The notes: generated from the sequence alone by a model not told the origin. DNA of 64,000 nucleotides from Undibacterium paludis (GCF_022568815.1 NZ_JAKZHX010000011.1:186001-250000), one strand, 5' to 3'. Positions 53,366-63,417 are shown, counted from the first letter of the stretch. Numbers and translations are program-made.

Positions 53366-54229
53366 ATGCTTTACCCTGAGTTATTCAAGTCCCTGGAGCA
53401 AGTGCGCTGGAATATGGAGTCAGATATCCCCTGGGATAAGTATGACGCCAGCAAACTGACACCAGAACAGGCGCAAACCATCAAGATGAATGCCATCACC
53501 GAATGGTCTGCTCTGCCTGCGACAGAAATGTTCTTGCGTGACAACCGTGGCGACAGTGATTTTTCTGCTTTCATGTCCATCTGGTTTTTTGAAGAGCAAA
53601 AGCACTCGCTGGTCCTGATGGAATACCTGCGCCGTTTTCATCCTGAACTGGTGCCGACCGAAAAAGAATTGGACAATGTACGTTTCGAGTTCGACCCTGC
53701 ACCACCACTGGAAACCCTGATGCTGCATTTTTGCGGCGAGATACGCCTGAATCACTGGTATCGTTGTGCTTCTGACTGGCATACCGAGCCTGTTATCAAA
53801 CATATTTACAAGATCATCAGCCAGGATGAAGCGCGTCATGGTGGCGCCTATCTGCGTTACATGAAAAAATCGCTGGCTGAAGTTGGTGATGTGGCGCGCG
53901 CTGCATTTTCAAAAATTGGCGTATTGATGGCGTCAGCCCGTCGCACCGAAAAGCCCCTGCATCCGACCAATCTGCATGTGAACCAGGCGCTGTTCCCGAA
54001 CGACACCATACAGTCACGTCTGCCTGATCCGGACTGGCTGGAACGCTGGCTCGACGGCCAGATCAAGTTTGATGGCGTATGGGAAAAGAAAGTCGTTGAC
54101 CGCATCCTGCACAATATGTCCCTGTTGTTTGAACGTACTTTCGAGACGGTGCAAGACTTGAATCGCTACCGCAAGGAAGTGGCGCAAAGACTGGTCATCC
54201 TGCCCGGCAGTTTGCCAAGTGCAGCATGA
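53366..54229 (+). CDS. ferritin-like diiron protein
   Basis: 287 aa, no signal peptide. Candidate iron ligands lie in a four-helix pattern: EWSALPATEMFLRD, EEQKH (ExxH), a Glu in FCGEIRLNHWY and DEARH (ExxH). Related to acyl-ACP desaturase-like or ferritin-like oxygenases; substrate unknown. Start ATG 53366 with AGAGG 6 bases before; TTG 53360 is less likely. A strong terminator follows. Confidence 0.82.
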   Translation: MLYPELFKSLEQVRWNMESDIPWDKYDASKLTPEQAQTIKMNAITEWSALPATEMFLRDNRGDSDFSAFMSIWFFEEQKHSLVLMEYLRRFHPELVPTEKELDNVRFEFDPAPPLETLMLHFCGEIRLNHWYRCASDWHTEPVIKHIYKIISQDEARHGGAYLRYMKKSLAEVGDVARAAFSKIGVLMASARRTEKPLHPTNLHVNQALFPNDTIQSRLPDPDWLERWLDGQIKFDGVWEKKVVDRILHNMSLLFERTFETVQDLNRYRKEVAQRLVILPGSLPSAA

Positions 54230-54252
54230 ACATGGTCTGAAACTGTACAATC

Positions 54253-54277
54253 GCCGCTATTAATTAGCGGCTTTTTT
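54253..54277 (+). terminator. intrinsic terminator after the diiron gene
   Basis: GCCGCTA (54253-54259), loop TTAAT, TAGCGGC (54265-54271), then six T. Confidence 0.9.
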
Positions 54278-54312
54278 ATTTATACAATCAAAACCACTCA
54301 CAAAGTTTCCCC

Positions 54313-54792
54313 ATGCCAGAATTCGAAAAAAAACTCACAACCCGCGAACAATTGGCGGAACGTGCACGTGCTTTACCAAAACCCGTTGTCATGACCAATG
54401 GTGTATTCGACATCCTGCATCGTGGCCACGTCAGTTACCTGGCTGATGCGCGGGCGCTTGGCGCTTCGCTGGTTGTGGCGGTGAATACGGATGCATCAGT
54501 CAAACGCCTGGGTAAGGGGGATGACAGGCCCATCAATATCTGTGCTGACCGCATGGCGGTGCTGGCTGCGCTGGAATCCGTCAGCCTGGTGGTTGAATTC
54601 GATGAAGATACCGCCTTGCAGGCCGTGCTGGTCGCTCACCCTGACCTGTATGTCAAAGGCGGGGACTATGATATGACAACAATACCTGAGGGCCAGGCCG
54701 TGCTGGCCTATGGTGGTAGTGTGGCGGCGATAGATTTTGAACATGACCGTTCCACCAGCAAGCTGCTGGCCAAGGTCAGGTCAGCCGGGTAA
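54313..54792 (+). CDS. rfaE2: heptose-1-phosphate adenylyltransferase (RfaE domain II)
   Basis: 159 aa. Nucleotidyltransferase motif FDILHRGHVSYL, GDDRPIN, and the end DRSTSKLLAKV. This is the stand-alone adenylyltransferase half of HldE; it makes ADP-heptose for lipopolysaccharide. It converges with the next gene and overlaps it by 12 bases. Confidence 0.93.
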   Translation: MPEFEKKLTTREQLAERARALPKPVVMTNGVFDILHRGHVSYLADARALGASLVVAVNTDASVKRLGKGDDRPINICADRMAVLAALESVSLVVEFDEDTALQAVLVAHPDLYVKGGDYDMTTIPEGQAVLAYGGSVAAIDFEHDRSTSKLLAKVRSAG

Positions 54793-57276
54793 GCTTGCCT
54801 GCTGTTGCAGCAGCAATTCAAAATCCTGGGGTGGCAACGGTTTGGAGAATAGATAGCCCTGTGCAAAGTCGCAGCCAGCCTGTTGCAACAACTCATTTTG
54901 CCTTACGGTTTCCACACCTTCTGCCACGACTTTCAGATCGAGTTTATGCGCCATCATGATAATGGCTTCGGACAAGGCGATGTCACTGGCATCGGATGCC
55001 AGGTTGCGGATGAACGACTGGTCTATCTTCAGGTAATCAATGTCGAATTTTTTCAAATAGGATAAAGAAGAATAACCTGTGCCAAAATCATCAAGCGCCA
55101 CCTGTATGCCGGCATCGCGGAATTGCAGTAGCTTGCTGCTTATTTTCTGGCTGGCGTCAAGCAGCAGACCCTCGGTAATTTCCACCGTGATGGCCTGGCC
55201 CGGCAGGTTTCGCAGGGACAGTTCACGTATCCAGTTCAGGTAACGTTCCTGGTCGCCCTGGAATTCCATCGGTGACTGGTTGACTGTGATCTGGAAATCC
55301 GCATGATATGCGTCGCGCCACTTTTTCACCCAATATAAGGCCTGGCGAAATACCAGATCTCCAATGGCGACAATCAAGCCACTGGTTTCTGCAATTGGGA
55401 TGAATTCCATGGGGCTGATGAAGCCCAGCTGTGCATGTGGCCAGCGTACCAGTGCTTCGGCCTTTTGAATCTTGCCTGTCCGCATGTCGACAATAGGCTG
55501 GAAATAGACTTGCAACTGATTTTCACTGAGGGCGGAACGCAGGTCATTGGTCATGCGCATGCGCGCCAGGGCCGCTGTCTGCAAGTCCGGGGTAAAGTAG
55601 CTGAAACGGTTCCTGCCTTGGCCCTTGGCTGCATACATGGCCTGGTCGGCGTGTTTGATCAGGTCGTCGAGATTATCTGCATCGCGAGGGTAAAGCGTAA
55701 TGCCGACACTGGCTGACAGATAGATTTCTTCATCAGCGATCAGAAAGGGCGTGGACATACTGCGTATGATGTTTTGCGCGATGGTCTCAGTGCGGTTTTC
55801 ATCATGCATTTCTGGTAATGAGACGGTGAATTCATCACCGCCCAGACGCGCCACGGTATCACTCTCCCTGACACAGGCGCGCAGTCTTTGTGCGGCTTCT
55901 ATCAGCAGGGCGTCACCGGTGGCATGACCCAGCGTGTCGTTGACTTCCTTGAAAAAGTCGAGGTCGATGAACAGCACAGCCAATGACAGTTGATGGCGCT
56001 TGCTGAGTTTGATATCGTGATCGAGCCTGTCGTAGAACATACGACGGTTGGGCAAGCCTGTCAGGGTGTCAATATTGGCCTGCTGCCAGATCAGGGCTTC
56101 GGCCCGTTTTTTTTCCGTCACGTCGAGTACAGTACCCAACATGCGCAGTGGCTTTCCATCCTTGTCCCATTCAACGATAGCACCAACTGATAATATCCAA
56201 CCCCATTCCCCATTGGCTTTTTTCTGACGGAATTCAACACGATACTCATCATTCAAGCCTTGCCGGTGTTCCCTGAAGGCGCGGGCTGCAATCGGGTAAT
56301 CTTCCGGGTGCAGGCGCGCCACCCAGTTTGCCCGGTTTTCCTGGAAGTGTTCGTGTGCATAACCGAGCATTTTTGCATATTCGGGACTGACAATGGCATC
56401 CCCGGTTTGCAGATTCATGTCGTACAGGCCCTGATGTGTCGCCGACAAGGCCATGCGCAGGCGTTCTTCGCTTTCGCGCAGGGCGACTTCAGCCTGTTTT
56501 CTTTCCGAGATATCGGTATGGGTGCCTACCACGCGCAGTGGCCGGCCCTGTTCATCACGTTGTATGACAGTACCACGTGTCAGTATCCATTTCCAGTGCC
56601 CGTCCTTGCATTGCACCCGATGTTCATTGATATAGATGGGCGTCAGTCCGTCGAAATGTGCCTGTCTGTCCATGTGCATCTGCTGCAGGTCTTCGGGATG
56701 TGTGCGTTTATCCAGCTCTTCGGCCAAATCAGCGATATCGTCCTTGCCATAGCCGTAAATTTCCCTCAGACGGTCCGACAGGATTTCTACTCCGGTCTGT
56801 GGATTCCAGTCCCAGACACCGTCACCGGAGCTTTCCAGCGCCAGTTGCCATCGCTCTTCGTTCAGGTGAAGTTGCTGCGCGTCGCGCTTGTGCTGGCTGA
56901 TGTCAGTAACCATGGCATAGCAGCCAAGGACAGTCCTGTCTTCTGCAAATACCGGCTGAATCTGTGCAGCGATATCGCGGGCACCGCCAAATTGATACGG
57001 GATCGTTGCTTCGTAGGCGATTGTCTCGCCACTCAAGGCGGTGTCTACGATGGGACGCACCTGTTGAAACGCGGTTTCACCTATGACCTCCCACATATGC
57101 TTGCCAATGATCTCTCGTCTGCTGATGCCAAACCAGTCCAGGTAGGTTTGATTGATGAATTGATAGCGATAGTCACAATCTACATAGGAAACGCAGACGG
57201 GCAGGGCATCAATCAGATGCCGCAACTGTCCGGCATCATCCCCAAAAGTGATTTTTGTCGTTTTATTTGTAAGCAC
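54781..57276 (-). CDS. PAS-GGDEF-EAL c-di-GMP signalling protein
   Basis: 831 aa, no membrane span. Three PAS domains fill roughly residues 15-390 (FINQTYLDWFGISRREIIG opens the first). The cyclase motif is GGDEF at 479-483 after RL, and the EAL motif is at 607-609 (KAEALVRW) with DDFGTGYSSLSYL and VAEGVET kept, so both activities may be present. PAS domains likely sense a small molecule or redox state. Overlaps rfaE2 tail to tail. Confidence 0.95.
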   Translation of the reverse strand: MLTNKTTKITFGDDAGQLRHLIDALPVCVSYVDCDYRYQFINQTYLDWFGISRREIIGKHMWEVIGETAFQQVRPIVDTALSGETIAYEATIPYQFGGARDIAAQIQPVFAEDRTVLGCYAMVTDISQHKRDAQQLHLNEERWQLALESSGDGVWDWNPQTGVEILSDRLREIYGYGKDDIADLAEELDKRTHPEDLQQMHMDRQAHFDGLTPIYINEHRVQCKDGHWKWILTRGTVIQRDEQGRPLRVVGTHTDISERKQAEVALRESEERLRMALSATHQGLYDMNLQTGDAIVSPEYAKMLGYAHEHFQENRANWVARLHPEDYPIAARAFREHRQGLNDEYRVEFRQKKANGEWGWILSVGAIVEWDKDGKPLRMLGTVLDVTEKKRAEALIWQQANIDTLTGLPNRRMFYDRLDHDIKLSKRHQLSLAVLFIDLDFFKEVNDTLGHATGDALLIEAAQRLRACVRESDTVARLGGDEFTVSLPEMHDENRTETIAQNIIRSMSTPFLIADEEIYLSASVGITLYPRDADNLDDLIKHADQAMYAAKGQGRNRFSYFTPDLQTAALARMRMTNDLRSALSENQLQVYFQPIVDMRTGKIQKAEALVRWPHAQLGFISPMEFIPIAETSGLIVAIGDLVFRQALYWVKKWRDAYHADFQITVNQSPMEFQGDQERYLNWIRELSLRNLPGQAITVEITEGLLLDASQKISSKLLQFRDAGIQVALDDFGTGYSSLSYLKKFDIDYLKIDQSFIRNLASDASDIALSEAIIMMAHKLDLKVVAEGVETVRQNELLQQAGCDFAQGYLFSKPLPPQDFELLLQQQASLPG

Positions 57277-57439
57277 GTACCGACCCTGAGCTTGGCAAAT
57301 TGGTCCGGAATGGGCATAGACAGGCTGTTTTGCCTGTTCGTATTTGTCCCCTGTTTTTCCATGCTAAAGGATTTTCAGTCAAGTTGCGCAAATTTCCACA
57401 TGCCTGTGGCAATTTATTTCTGCCACCGGATTAAGAAAA

Positions 57440-57910
57440 TCAACTGCCACCGGCATAACCGTTTTGTCGCCAGGCTTCATAGACTACAACGGCCACGGTA
57501 TTTGACAGGTTAAGGCTGCGGTTATCAGGGCGCATGGGCAGGCGGATTCGTTGACTGGCCGGAAATGATTCGCGCAACTCTGGGGCCAGCCCACGTGTTT
57601 CGGCCCCAAAAATGAAGTAGTCGCCCGGCCGGAAGCTGCAATTGGCAAATGGACTTGAGCCATGGGTGGTCATGGCAAACATGCGTGCCCGGTCGGGTTG
57701 TTCGCTGCCGCAAAAGGCGTCCCAGCTTTTATGTACTTTCATGCTTGCATAGTCATGATAATCAAGCCCGGCACGCTTCATCTTGCTGTCATCAAGCGGG
57801 AAGCCAAGCGGCTCGATCAAATGCAATTGCACGCCGGTATTGGCACACAGGCGGATGATATTGCCGGTATTTGGCGGGATTTCCGGTTCGACCAGTACAA
57901 CATGAAACAT
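57440..57910 (-). CDS. trmL: tRNA (cytidine/uridine-34 2'-O)-methyltransferase TrmL
   Basis: 156 aa SPOUT methyltransferase. MFHVVLVEPEIPPNTGNIIRLCANTG, then FGAETRGLAPELRESF and RSLNLSNTVAVVVYEAWRQ are the knot motifs (in parts). Modifies the wobble base of tRNA-Leu. Just downstream of comF on the same strand. Confidence 0.96.
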   Translation of the reverse strand: MFHVVLVEPEIPPNTGNIIRLCANTGVQLHLIEPLGFPLDDSKMKRAGLDYHDYASMKVHKSWDAFCGSEQPDRARMFAMTTHGSSPFANCSFRPGDYFIFGAETRGLAPELRESFPASQRIRLPMRPDNRSLNLSNTVAVVVYEAWRQNGYAGGS

Positions 57911-57918
57911 TGCATTCC

Positions 57919-58659
57919 TTAGCTGAGATGAGGGAGTGTTCTTGCAAACACATAAGCGCTGACTTTGGCAGCACCAAAACGTTTGAGCATTGTAGCGATT
58001 TCATGCATGGTCATGCCAGTGGTCATGACGTCGTCAACTACGCCTATGTGCATGCCCCGGATTTTATCTGTCATGTCTGCAGCCAGGCAAAATGCCTGCT
58101 TTACATTGGCGGCGCGGGCAGCGTTTGGCAGGCTGCTTTGCATGGCAGTGTCGCGACTGCGCTGCAACACATGTAATCCCAAAGGTATGCCCAGTTGTTT
58201 TGATAGTGGCCGGGCAATTTCCTGCGCCTGGTTGAAACCACGCTCTGCCAGACGTCTGCGGCCTAGCGGTACGGCACACAGCAGTTGCGGGAGTTCGAAT
58301 TCCCTTTGTTGCAGTATGCTTTCTCTTAACATGCTGGCGAACCAGGGGGCCAACGCCAGGTCGTGGCCAAATTTCAGGGCCAGCACCAGTTGATCTTGTG
58401 GGGCAGCGTAGTCGCAAACGGTAATGGTTTGTGAAAAAGCGGGCGGATTACTGAGGCAGTCGCCGCAGCGCGATGTGCTGGCGTGCGGTGGCAAGGGCAG
58501 GGCGCATTGGCTGCAACGTGGCAAAGTCTGGGTAAAATAGCCGAGACGGCATGCTTCACAGATGACCTCCCGGCTGTCGGCGCGGCAAAGCGCACACGGG
58601 CAGGGTATCAGGGCGGCGATTGTGTTCTGCCACGCAAGCTTGAGTTTGTCTGTGATCAT
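57919..58659 (-). CDS. comF: ComF-family phosphoribosyltransferase
   Basis: About 246 aa. N-terminal zinc-finger Cys pairs (CPCALC, ICEAC, RCSQC, RCGDC) and C-terminal PRPP motif VVDDVMTTGMT, with LGRRRLAERGFNQAQEIA in between. ComF takes part in DNA uptake in competent bacteria and has a purine-type transferase fold. Start is uncertain: ATG 58659 gives a usual front, ATG 58710 would lie 8 bases from the divergent bioC-like start; neither has a good Shine-Dalgarno site. Confidence 0.9.
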   Translation of the reverse strand: MITDKLKLAWQNTIAALIPCPCALCRADSREVICEACRLGYFTQTLPRCSQCALPLPPHASTSRCGDCLSNPPAFSQTITVCDYAAPQDQLVLALKFGHDLALAPWFASMLRESILQQREFELPQLLCAVPLGRRRLAERGFNQAQEIARPLSKQLGIPLGLHVLQRSRDTAMQSSLPNAARAANVKQAFCLAADMTDKIRGMHIGVVDDVMTTGMTMHEIATMLKRFGAAKVSAYVFARTLPHLS

Positions 58660-58718
58660 GGAGGTAAGCGTGTAAACTGCCAGCTTATCAAAAAAAGCCA
58701 GATTCAACATTTCCAGCC

Positions 58719-59633
58719 ATGCTTAGTGCCCCAATCAATTTGCAACTGGTACGCCAGTTATTTGCCCAGCCTGAAAAAATCCAGCCCTCTGATTTTTTCA
58801 GACGCGAGATCGCTACCCGCATGCGTGAAAAACTGGAATTAGTAAAAATACAACCATCAGCGTTGCTTGATGCTGGCTGTGGCGAGCTCGATGATCTTGC
58901 TGAATTGCAAAAAATATATCCTCAGACGCAGGTTTTTGGCGTAGATGCTTCCCTGGCCATGTTGCAGGCTGGCAAAAAAAAGCAGCTCGCGGCGATGAGC
59001 ACCATGGGGCGCTTACTGTCCAAATGGACACCAGCGGTATTGCGTCAGGAAGTTGGTCAGTACTTGCTTACAGGTGACTTTGCGCGTTTGCCGATGGCAA
59101 ATGCAACAGTCGACCTGATTTGGTCCAACCTGGCTTTGCACTGGCATCCGCAGCCCGATCTGGTGTTTGCCGAATGGCGACGGGTTTTGCGCACGGAAGG
59201 TTTGCTGATGTTTTCCTGCCTGGGGCCAGACAGTTTGACAGAACTGCGCGAGGCCTTTGCCAAAGTCGACGACTTACCGCATACCTTGCCTTTCGTCGAT
59301 ATGCATGATTTTGGCGACATGCTGGTCAATGCCGGTTTTTCGACGCCTGTCATGGACATGGAGAAAATCACGCTGACCTATGGGGATGCCGGTAAGTTAT
59401 TACAGGATGTACGTGCGCTGGGAGGTAATCCACTAATGACAAGACGTCAAGGTTTGTTTGGTCGTCAAGCCTATAAAGGTCTGGTTGCGGCGCTGGAACA
59501 GCGTCGCGACAGCCGGGGGCGTATCAATTTGACACTGGAAGTGGTGTACGGCCATGCTTTCCGGCCAGTCAGCCGGAAAACGGCGGCTGGCGAAGCCATA
59601 GTGCGTTTTGACTTACCCAAAAAATCCCCTTAA
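58719..59633 (+). CDS. BioC-like SAM-dependent methyltransferase
   Basis: 304 aa. AdoMet motif LLDAGCGELDDL, then VFGVDASLAML, the DFARLPMANATVDLIWSNLALHW region and FSCLGPDSLTELREAF with FVDMHDFGDMLVNAGF (in parts), as in malonyl-ACP O-methyltransferase BioC. BioC starts pimelate formation for biotin. No bio genes adjoin, so the name is by sequence pattern only. Confidence 0.82.
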   Translation: MLSAPINLQLVRQLFAQPEKIQPSDFFRREIATRMREKLELVKIQPSALLDAGCGELDDLAELQKIYPQTQVFGVDASLAMLQAGKKKQLAAMSTMGRLLSKWTPAVLRQEVGQYLLTGDFARLPMANATVDLIWSNLALHWHPQPDLVFAEWRRVLRTEGLLMFSCLGPDSLTELREAFAKVDDLPHTLPFVDMHDFGDMLVNAGFSTPVMDMEKITLTYGDAGKLLQDVRALGGNPLMTRRQGLFGRQAYKGLVAALEQRRDSRGRINLTLEVVYGHAFRPVSRKTAAGEAIVRFDLPKKSP

Positions 59634-59725
59634 TCCGTATCAAAAAAACGGTAAAAAGTCGCAATTTCATAGATAAATCTTTGTGACATTTGCGCCAGAT
59701 CAGGGATTTGGCAAGTGTATTCTGC

Positions 59726-59755
59726 TTGATAAGGGCCTGCTTTACGCCTTATACT
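59726..59755 (+). promoter_or_regulatory. candidate sigma-70 promoter of the oxidase operon
   Basis: TTGATA (59726-59731), 18 bases, TATACT (59750-59755), about 90 bases before ctaC ATG. Confidence 0.5.
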
Positions 59756-59844
59756 CTCGCAGTTGTGGAAGTTGCCGGTACGCATTGAGCTTTTTATGCC
59801 CGGCGCTCTGTTAAAAGAATTCTAATCGGGTTTTGGGGAAATTC

Positions 59845-61032
59845 ATGAAACATGCTAAGCGATTCAATTCGTTCATGCTGGGTGCCTCGCTTTTGGCGGC
59901 AAGTTTGCCGTCCTGGGCGGTGGTGAATGGTCCGGCGGTAGATATGAAGGGCGGTCCGGCGGTCAAGCAGTTAAATCTGCAGCAACCTGTTACGCAAATT
60001 GCGGAGCAAATCTATTCCATTCATAACCTGATGCTGGTTATCTGTCTGGCGATTTTTGTGGCAGTTTTTGGTGTGATGTTCTACTCTATTCTGAAACATC
60101 GCAAATCAGTCGGCCATAAAGCTGCTACCTTCCACGAAAGCACAGCGGTCGAAATTGCCTGGACTGTAGTGCCTTTCATTATCGTTATTGTCATGGCCTT
60201 GCCCGCAACCAAAACGGTTGTCGCGATGAAAGATACTTCCAATGCTGACCTTACCATCAAGGTTACTGGCATGCAATGGAAATGGGGCTATGATTACCTC
60301 AAGGGTGAGGGTGAAGGCATTTCCTTCCTGTCTACCCTGGCTACTCCCCGTACACAAGTTGGTGCACCTGGCGTAGAGCCGACTGAAAAACGTGGTGACA
60401 ATTATCTGATCGAAGTTGACAACGAAGTTGTTGTGCCCGTCAACAAGAAGGTCCGCATGATTACTACCGCCAATGACGTTATCCATTCATGGACCATCCC
60501 TGCTTTCGGTGTGAAACAGGATGCGATTCCCGGTTTTGTCCGTGACACCTGGTTCAAGGCAGAGAAAATTGGTACTTACCGTGGTCAGTGCGTCGAGCTG
60601 TGCGGCAAGGAACATGCTTTCATGCCTATCGTTGTCAACGTTGTTTCTGAGGCTGACTACACAAAATGGGTTGATGGCAAGAAAAAAGAAATGGCTGCCA
60701 AGGCTGATGACCCAAGCAAAGTATGGACTGTTGACGAGCTGAAACAGCGTGGTGAAAAAGTGTATGCCGCCAACTGCGTAGCCTGCCACCAGGCTACTGG
60801 TAAAGGTGTTCCAGGTGCTTTCCCTGCCCTTGACGGTTCTGCTGTTGTGGCTGGTCCCAAAGCTGGCCAACTGGCTATCGTCATGAATGGTAAAGCAGGT
60901 ATGCCAGCCTGGAAGGGCAGCTTGTCGGATACAGAAATTGCCGCGGTGATTACTTATACCCGTAACAACTGGTCCAATAAGGCAGCAGAAAACATTGTCC
61001 AACCGGCTGAAGTTCTGGCTGCGCGTAAGTAA
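59845..61032 (+). CDS. ctaC: cytochrome c oxidase subunit II with fused cytochrome c domain
   Basis: 395 aa from ATG 59845 (GGGGA upstream). Signal peptide, two spans, then the CuA domain: C249, C253, H257 and M260 in CVELCGKEHAFM. A cytochrome c domain follows with C311-V-A-C314-H315 and a later Met. The fused haem domain receives electrons from soluble cytochrome c. First gene of the operon. Confidence 0.96.
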   Translation: MKHAKRFNSFMLGASLLAASLPSWAVVNGPAVDMKGGPAVKQLNLQQPVTQIAEQIYSIHNLMLVICLAIFVAVFGVMFYSILKHRKSVGHKAATFHESTAVEIAWTVVPFIIVIVMALPATKTVVAMKDTSNADLTIKVTGMQWKWGYDYLKGEGEGISFLSTLATPRTQVGAPGVEPTEKRGDNYLIEVDNEVVVPVNKKVRMITTANDVIHSWTIPAFGVKQDAIPGFVRDTWFKAEKIGTYRGQCVELCGKEHAFMPIVVNVVSEADYTKWVDGKKKEMAAKADDPSKVWTVDELKQRGEKVYAANCVACHQATGKGVPGAFPALDGSAVVAGPKAGQLAIVMNGKAGMPAWKGSLSDTEIAAVITYTRNNWSNKAAENIVQPAEVLAARK

Positions 61033-61056
61033 TAAACAGGAAGAACAGGAGAAAAG

Positions 61057-62652
61057 ATGAGCACTACTACAGCTGATCACGCTCACGATCACTCTCACGA
61101 CCACGCGCATGACCATCCCCATGGTTTCCAGCGCTGGTTATTTGCAACCAACCATAAAGATATCGGTAGTTTGTATCTGTGGTTCGCTTTCACGATGTTG
61201 CTGGCCGGTGGCGTCATGGCCCTTGGCATCCGCAGTGAATTGTTCCAGCCTGGCCTGCAACTCATGCAGCCGGAGTTCTTTAACCAGTTGACCACCATGC
61301 ATGGTCTGGTCATGGTTTTTGGTGCGATCATGCCGGCTTTCGTTGGTTTCGCCAACTGGATGATCCCGCTGCAGATCGGCGCGTCTGATATGGCATTTGC
61401 CCGTATGAACAACTTCTCGTTCTGGCTGATGCCTCCTGCAGCTCTGCTGTTGATGGGTTCTTTCTTTGTTCCTGGCGGTGCAACGGCTGCTGGCTGGACA
61501 CTGTATGCTCCATTGTCCACACAAATGGGCCCAGGCATGGACATGGCGATTTTTGCTGTCCACATCATGGGTGCGTCTTCCATCATGGGCTCCATCAACA
61601 TCATCACGACCATCCTGAACATGCGCGCGCCCGGCATGACACTGATGAAGATGCCGATGTTCTGCTGGACCTGGCTGATTACTGCCTACCTGCTGATCGC
61701 CGTTATGCCGGTTCTGGCTGGTGCGATCACCATGACGCTGACTGACCGTCATTTCGGTACATCCTTCTTCAATGCTGCAGGCGGCGGTGACCCTGTCATG
61801 TACCAACACATTTTCTGGTTCTTCGGACATCCAGAGGTGTACATCATGATTTTGCCAGCCTTCGGTATCGTGTCCCAGATCGTTCCGGCATTTGCCCGTA
61901 AGCCTTTGTTTGGTTATGCATCGATGGTGTACGCAACAGCATCCATCGCGATCCTGTCCTTCATCGTCTGGGCGCATCATATGTTTACAACCGGTATGCC
62001 AGTGACGGCACAGTTGTTCTTCATGTATGCCACCATGCTGATCTCGGTACCTACTGGTGTGAAAGTGTTTAACTGGGTAGCAACAATGTGGAAAGGCTCG
62101 ATGACTTTCGAGACCCCTATGTTGTTTGCAGTCGGCTTTATCTTCGTGTTCACCATGGGTGGTTTCACAGGGTTGATCCTGGCGGTGACTCCTATTGACA
62201 TCCAGTTGCAGGATACCTACTACGTGGTTGCTCACTTCCACTATGTATTGGTGGCCGGTTCCCTGTTTGCCCTGTTCGCCGGTTACTACTACTGGGGTCC
62301 AAAATGGACAGGTTTCATGTACAACGAAACACGCGGCAAAATCCACTTCTGGGGTTCGCTGATTTTGTTCAACGTGACCTTCTTCCCTATGCACTTCCTG
62401 GGTCTGGCCGGCATGCCACGTCGTTATGCAGACTACCCTGCGCAGTTTACTGATTTCAATCAGATTGCAACGATTGGTGCATTTGGTTTTGGTTTGATGC
62501 AGGTGTATTTCATCCTGGCTGTTGTTATTCCATCCATCAAAGGTGGCAAGCCTGCCCCAGCCAAACCATGGGATGGTGCTGAAGGTCTGGAGTGGACAGT
62601 GCCTAGCCCTGCGCCTTTCCATACTTTCGAAGAACCACCAGAATTCAAGTAA
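61057..62652 (+). CDS. ctaD: cytochrome c oxidase subunit I
   Basis: 531 aa, about twelve spans. Haem-copper motifs: [31 protein letters not shown], and the end [17 protein letters not shown] (in parts). The His set for haem a, haem a3 and CuB is visible. The front has an unusual stretch of eight His alternating with Asp, Ala, Ser and Pro (residues about 8-22). AGGAGAAAAG precedes ATG 61057. Confidence 0.97.
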   Translation: MSTTTADHAHDHSHDHAHDHPHGFQRWLFATNHKDIGSLYLWFAFTMLLAGGVMALGIRSELFQPGLQLMQPEFFNQLTTMHGLVMVFGAIMPAFVGFANWMIPLQIGASDMAFARMNNFSFWLMPPAALLLMGSFFVPGGATAAGWTLYAPLSTQMGPGMDMAIFAVHIMGASSIMGSINIITTILNMRAPGMTLMKMPMFCWTWLITAYLLIAVMPVLAGAITMTLTDRHFGTSFFNAAGGGDPVMYQHIFWFFGHPEVYIMILPAFGIVSQIVPAFARKPLFGYASMVYATASIAILSFIVWAHHMFTTGMPVTAQLFFMYATMLISVPTGVKVFNWVATMWKGSMTFETPMLFAVGFIFVFTMGGFTGLILAVTPIDIQLQDTYYVVAHFHYVLVAGSLFALFAGYYYWGPKWTGFMYNETRGKIHFWGSLILFNVTFFPMHFLGLAGMPRRYADYPAQFTDFNQIATIGAFGFGLMQVYFILAVVIPSIKGGKPAPAKPWDGAEGLEWTVPSPAPFHTFEEPPEFK

Positions 62653-62716
62653 TCAAGTGAAGTATTACTGGTGCTGTACTGCTGTCGCAAGCAGTGCAGC
62701 ACTGGCGGGATAAAAA

Positions 62717-62824
62717 ATGACGAACGATAAAAAACCGAATAACCTCAAGACTGCCATCATTTTGTTTTCTATCGCTCTGGTATTTTTTGTTGGTGTATTC
62801 GTCAAGCAAACCTGGTTGCGCTGA
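62717..62824 (+). CDS. cytochrome oxidase small assembly protein, 35 aa
   Basis: A short frame ATG 62717 to TGA 62824 between ctaD and ctaG. It has a polar front (MTNDKKPNNLK) and one membrane span (TAIILFSIALVFFVGVFV). Short proteins of this kind occupy this place in many Burkholderiales and are annotated as small oxidase assembly proteins. It ends 2 bases before ctaG. Confidence 0.8.
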   Translation: MTNDKKPNNLKTAIILFSIALVFFVGVFVKQTWLR

Positions 62825-62826
62825 TC

Positions 62827-63417
62827 ATGTCCGAGGATGAAACCGGCGCAGGCAGCAAGGGCAACAAGCTGAATGCGCAGATGCTGGGCAAGTTGCTGGT
62901 TGTTGCGGCTTTGATGTTTGGTTTTGGCTATGCACTGGTGCCGATCTACAAGCAGATATGCGAATTGACCGGGGTCAATATCCTGACACCCAAAGATATT
63001 TCAGTAAAAGAAATATCCAATTCGCAGATCGACAGAAGTCGTGAAGTAACCATAGAGTTTGATGCAAACACTCAGGGACCATGGCGCTTCAGGCCTACCG
63101 TGGCAAGCATGAAAGTGCATCCCGGTGAGATGACGCAGGTTGTCTATGAAGTAGTGAACAAGCAGTCCTACAAGATGGATGCGCAGGCGATACCCAGCTA
63201 CGCACCACAGCAGGCCGCCAATTACTTCAAGAAGATGGAATGTTTTTGCTTCAAGCAACAGACACTGGGGCCGAATGAGGCGCGGCAAATGCCTGTGGTG
63301 TTTTATATAGACCCGGCCCTGCCGAAGGAAGTCAAGACGATTACCTTGTCCTATACTTTCTTTGAAGTCGGTGTTAAACCGCAGGCTGTCAGCAGCGAAG
63401 GACAAGGGCGCTCATGA
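62827..63417 (+). CDS. ctaG: cytochrome c oxidase assembly protein CtaG (Cox11)
   Basis: 196 aa. One N-terminal span, then the copper-binding domain with KMECFCFKQQTLGPNE (Cys-x-Cys pair) and MPVVFYIDPALP. It delivers copper to CuB of subunit I. Overlaps the next gene by 4 bases (ATGA). Confidence 0.95.
   Translation: MSEDETGAGSKGNKLNAQMLGKLLVVAALMFGFGYALVPIYKQICELTGVNILTPKDISVKEISNSQIDRSREVTIEFDANTQGPWRFRPTVASMKVHPGEMTQVVYEVVNKQSYKMDAQAIPSYAPQQAANYFKKMECFCFKQQTLGPNEARQMPVVFYIDPALPKEVKTITLSYTFFEVGVKPQAVSSEGQGRS

Noticed and set aside
56260..57513. 417-codon open frame on the plus strand
   Set aside because: It is antisense to the PAS-GGDEF-EAL gene, which has intact motifs; the plus-strand reading has no domain.
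61138..62622. 494-codon open frame on the minus strand
   Set aside because: It is antisense to ctaD; its His/Arg/Gln-rich reading is typical of the reverse frame of a membrane protein gene.
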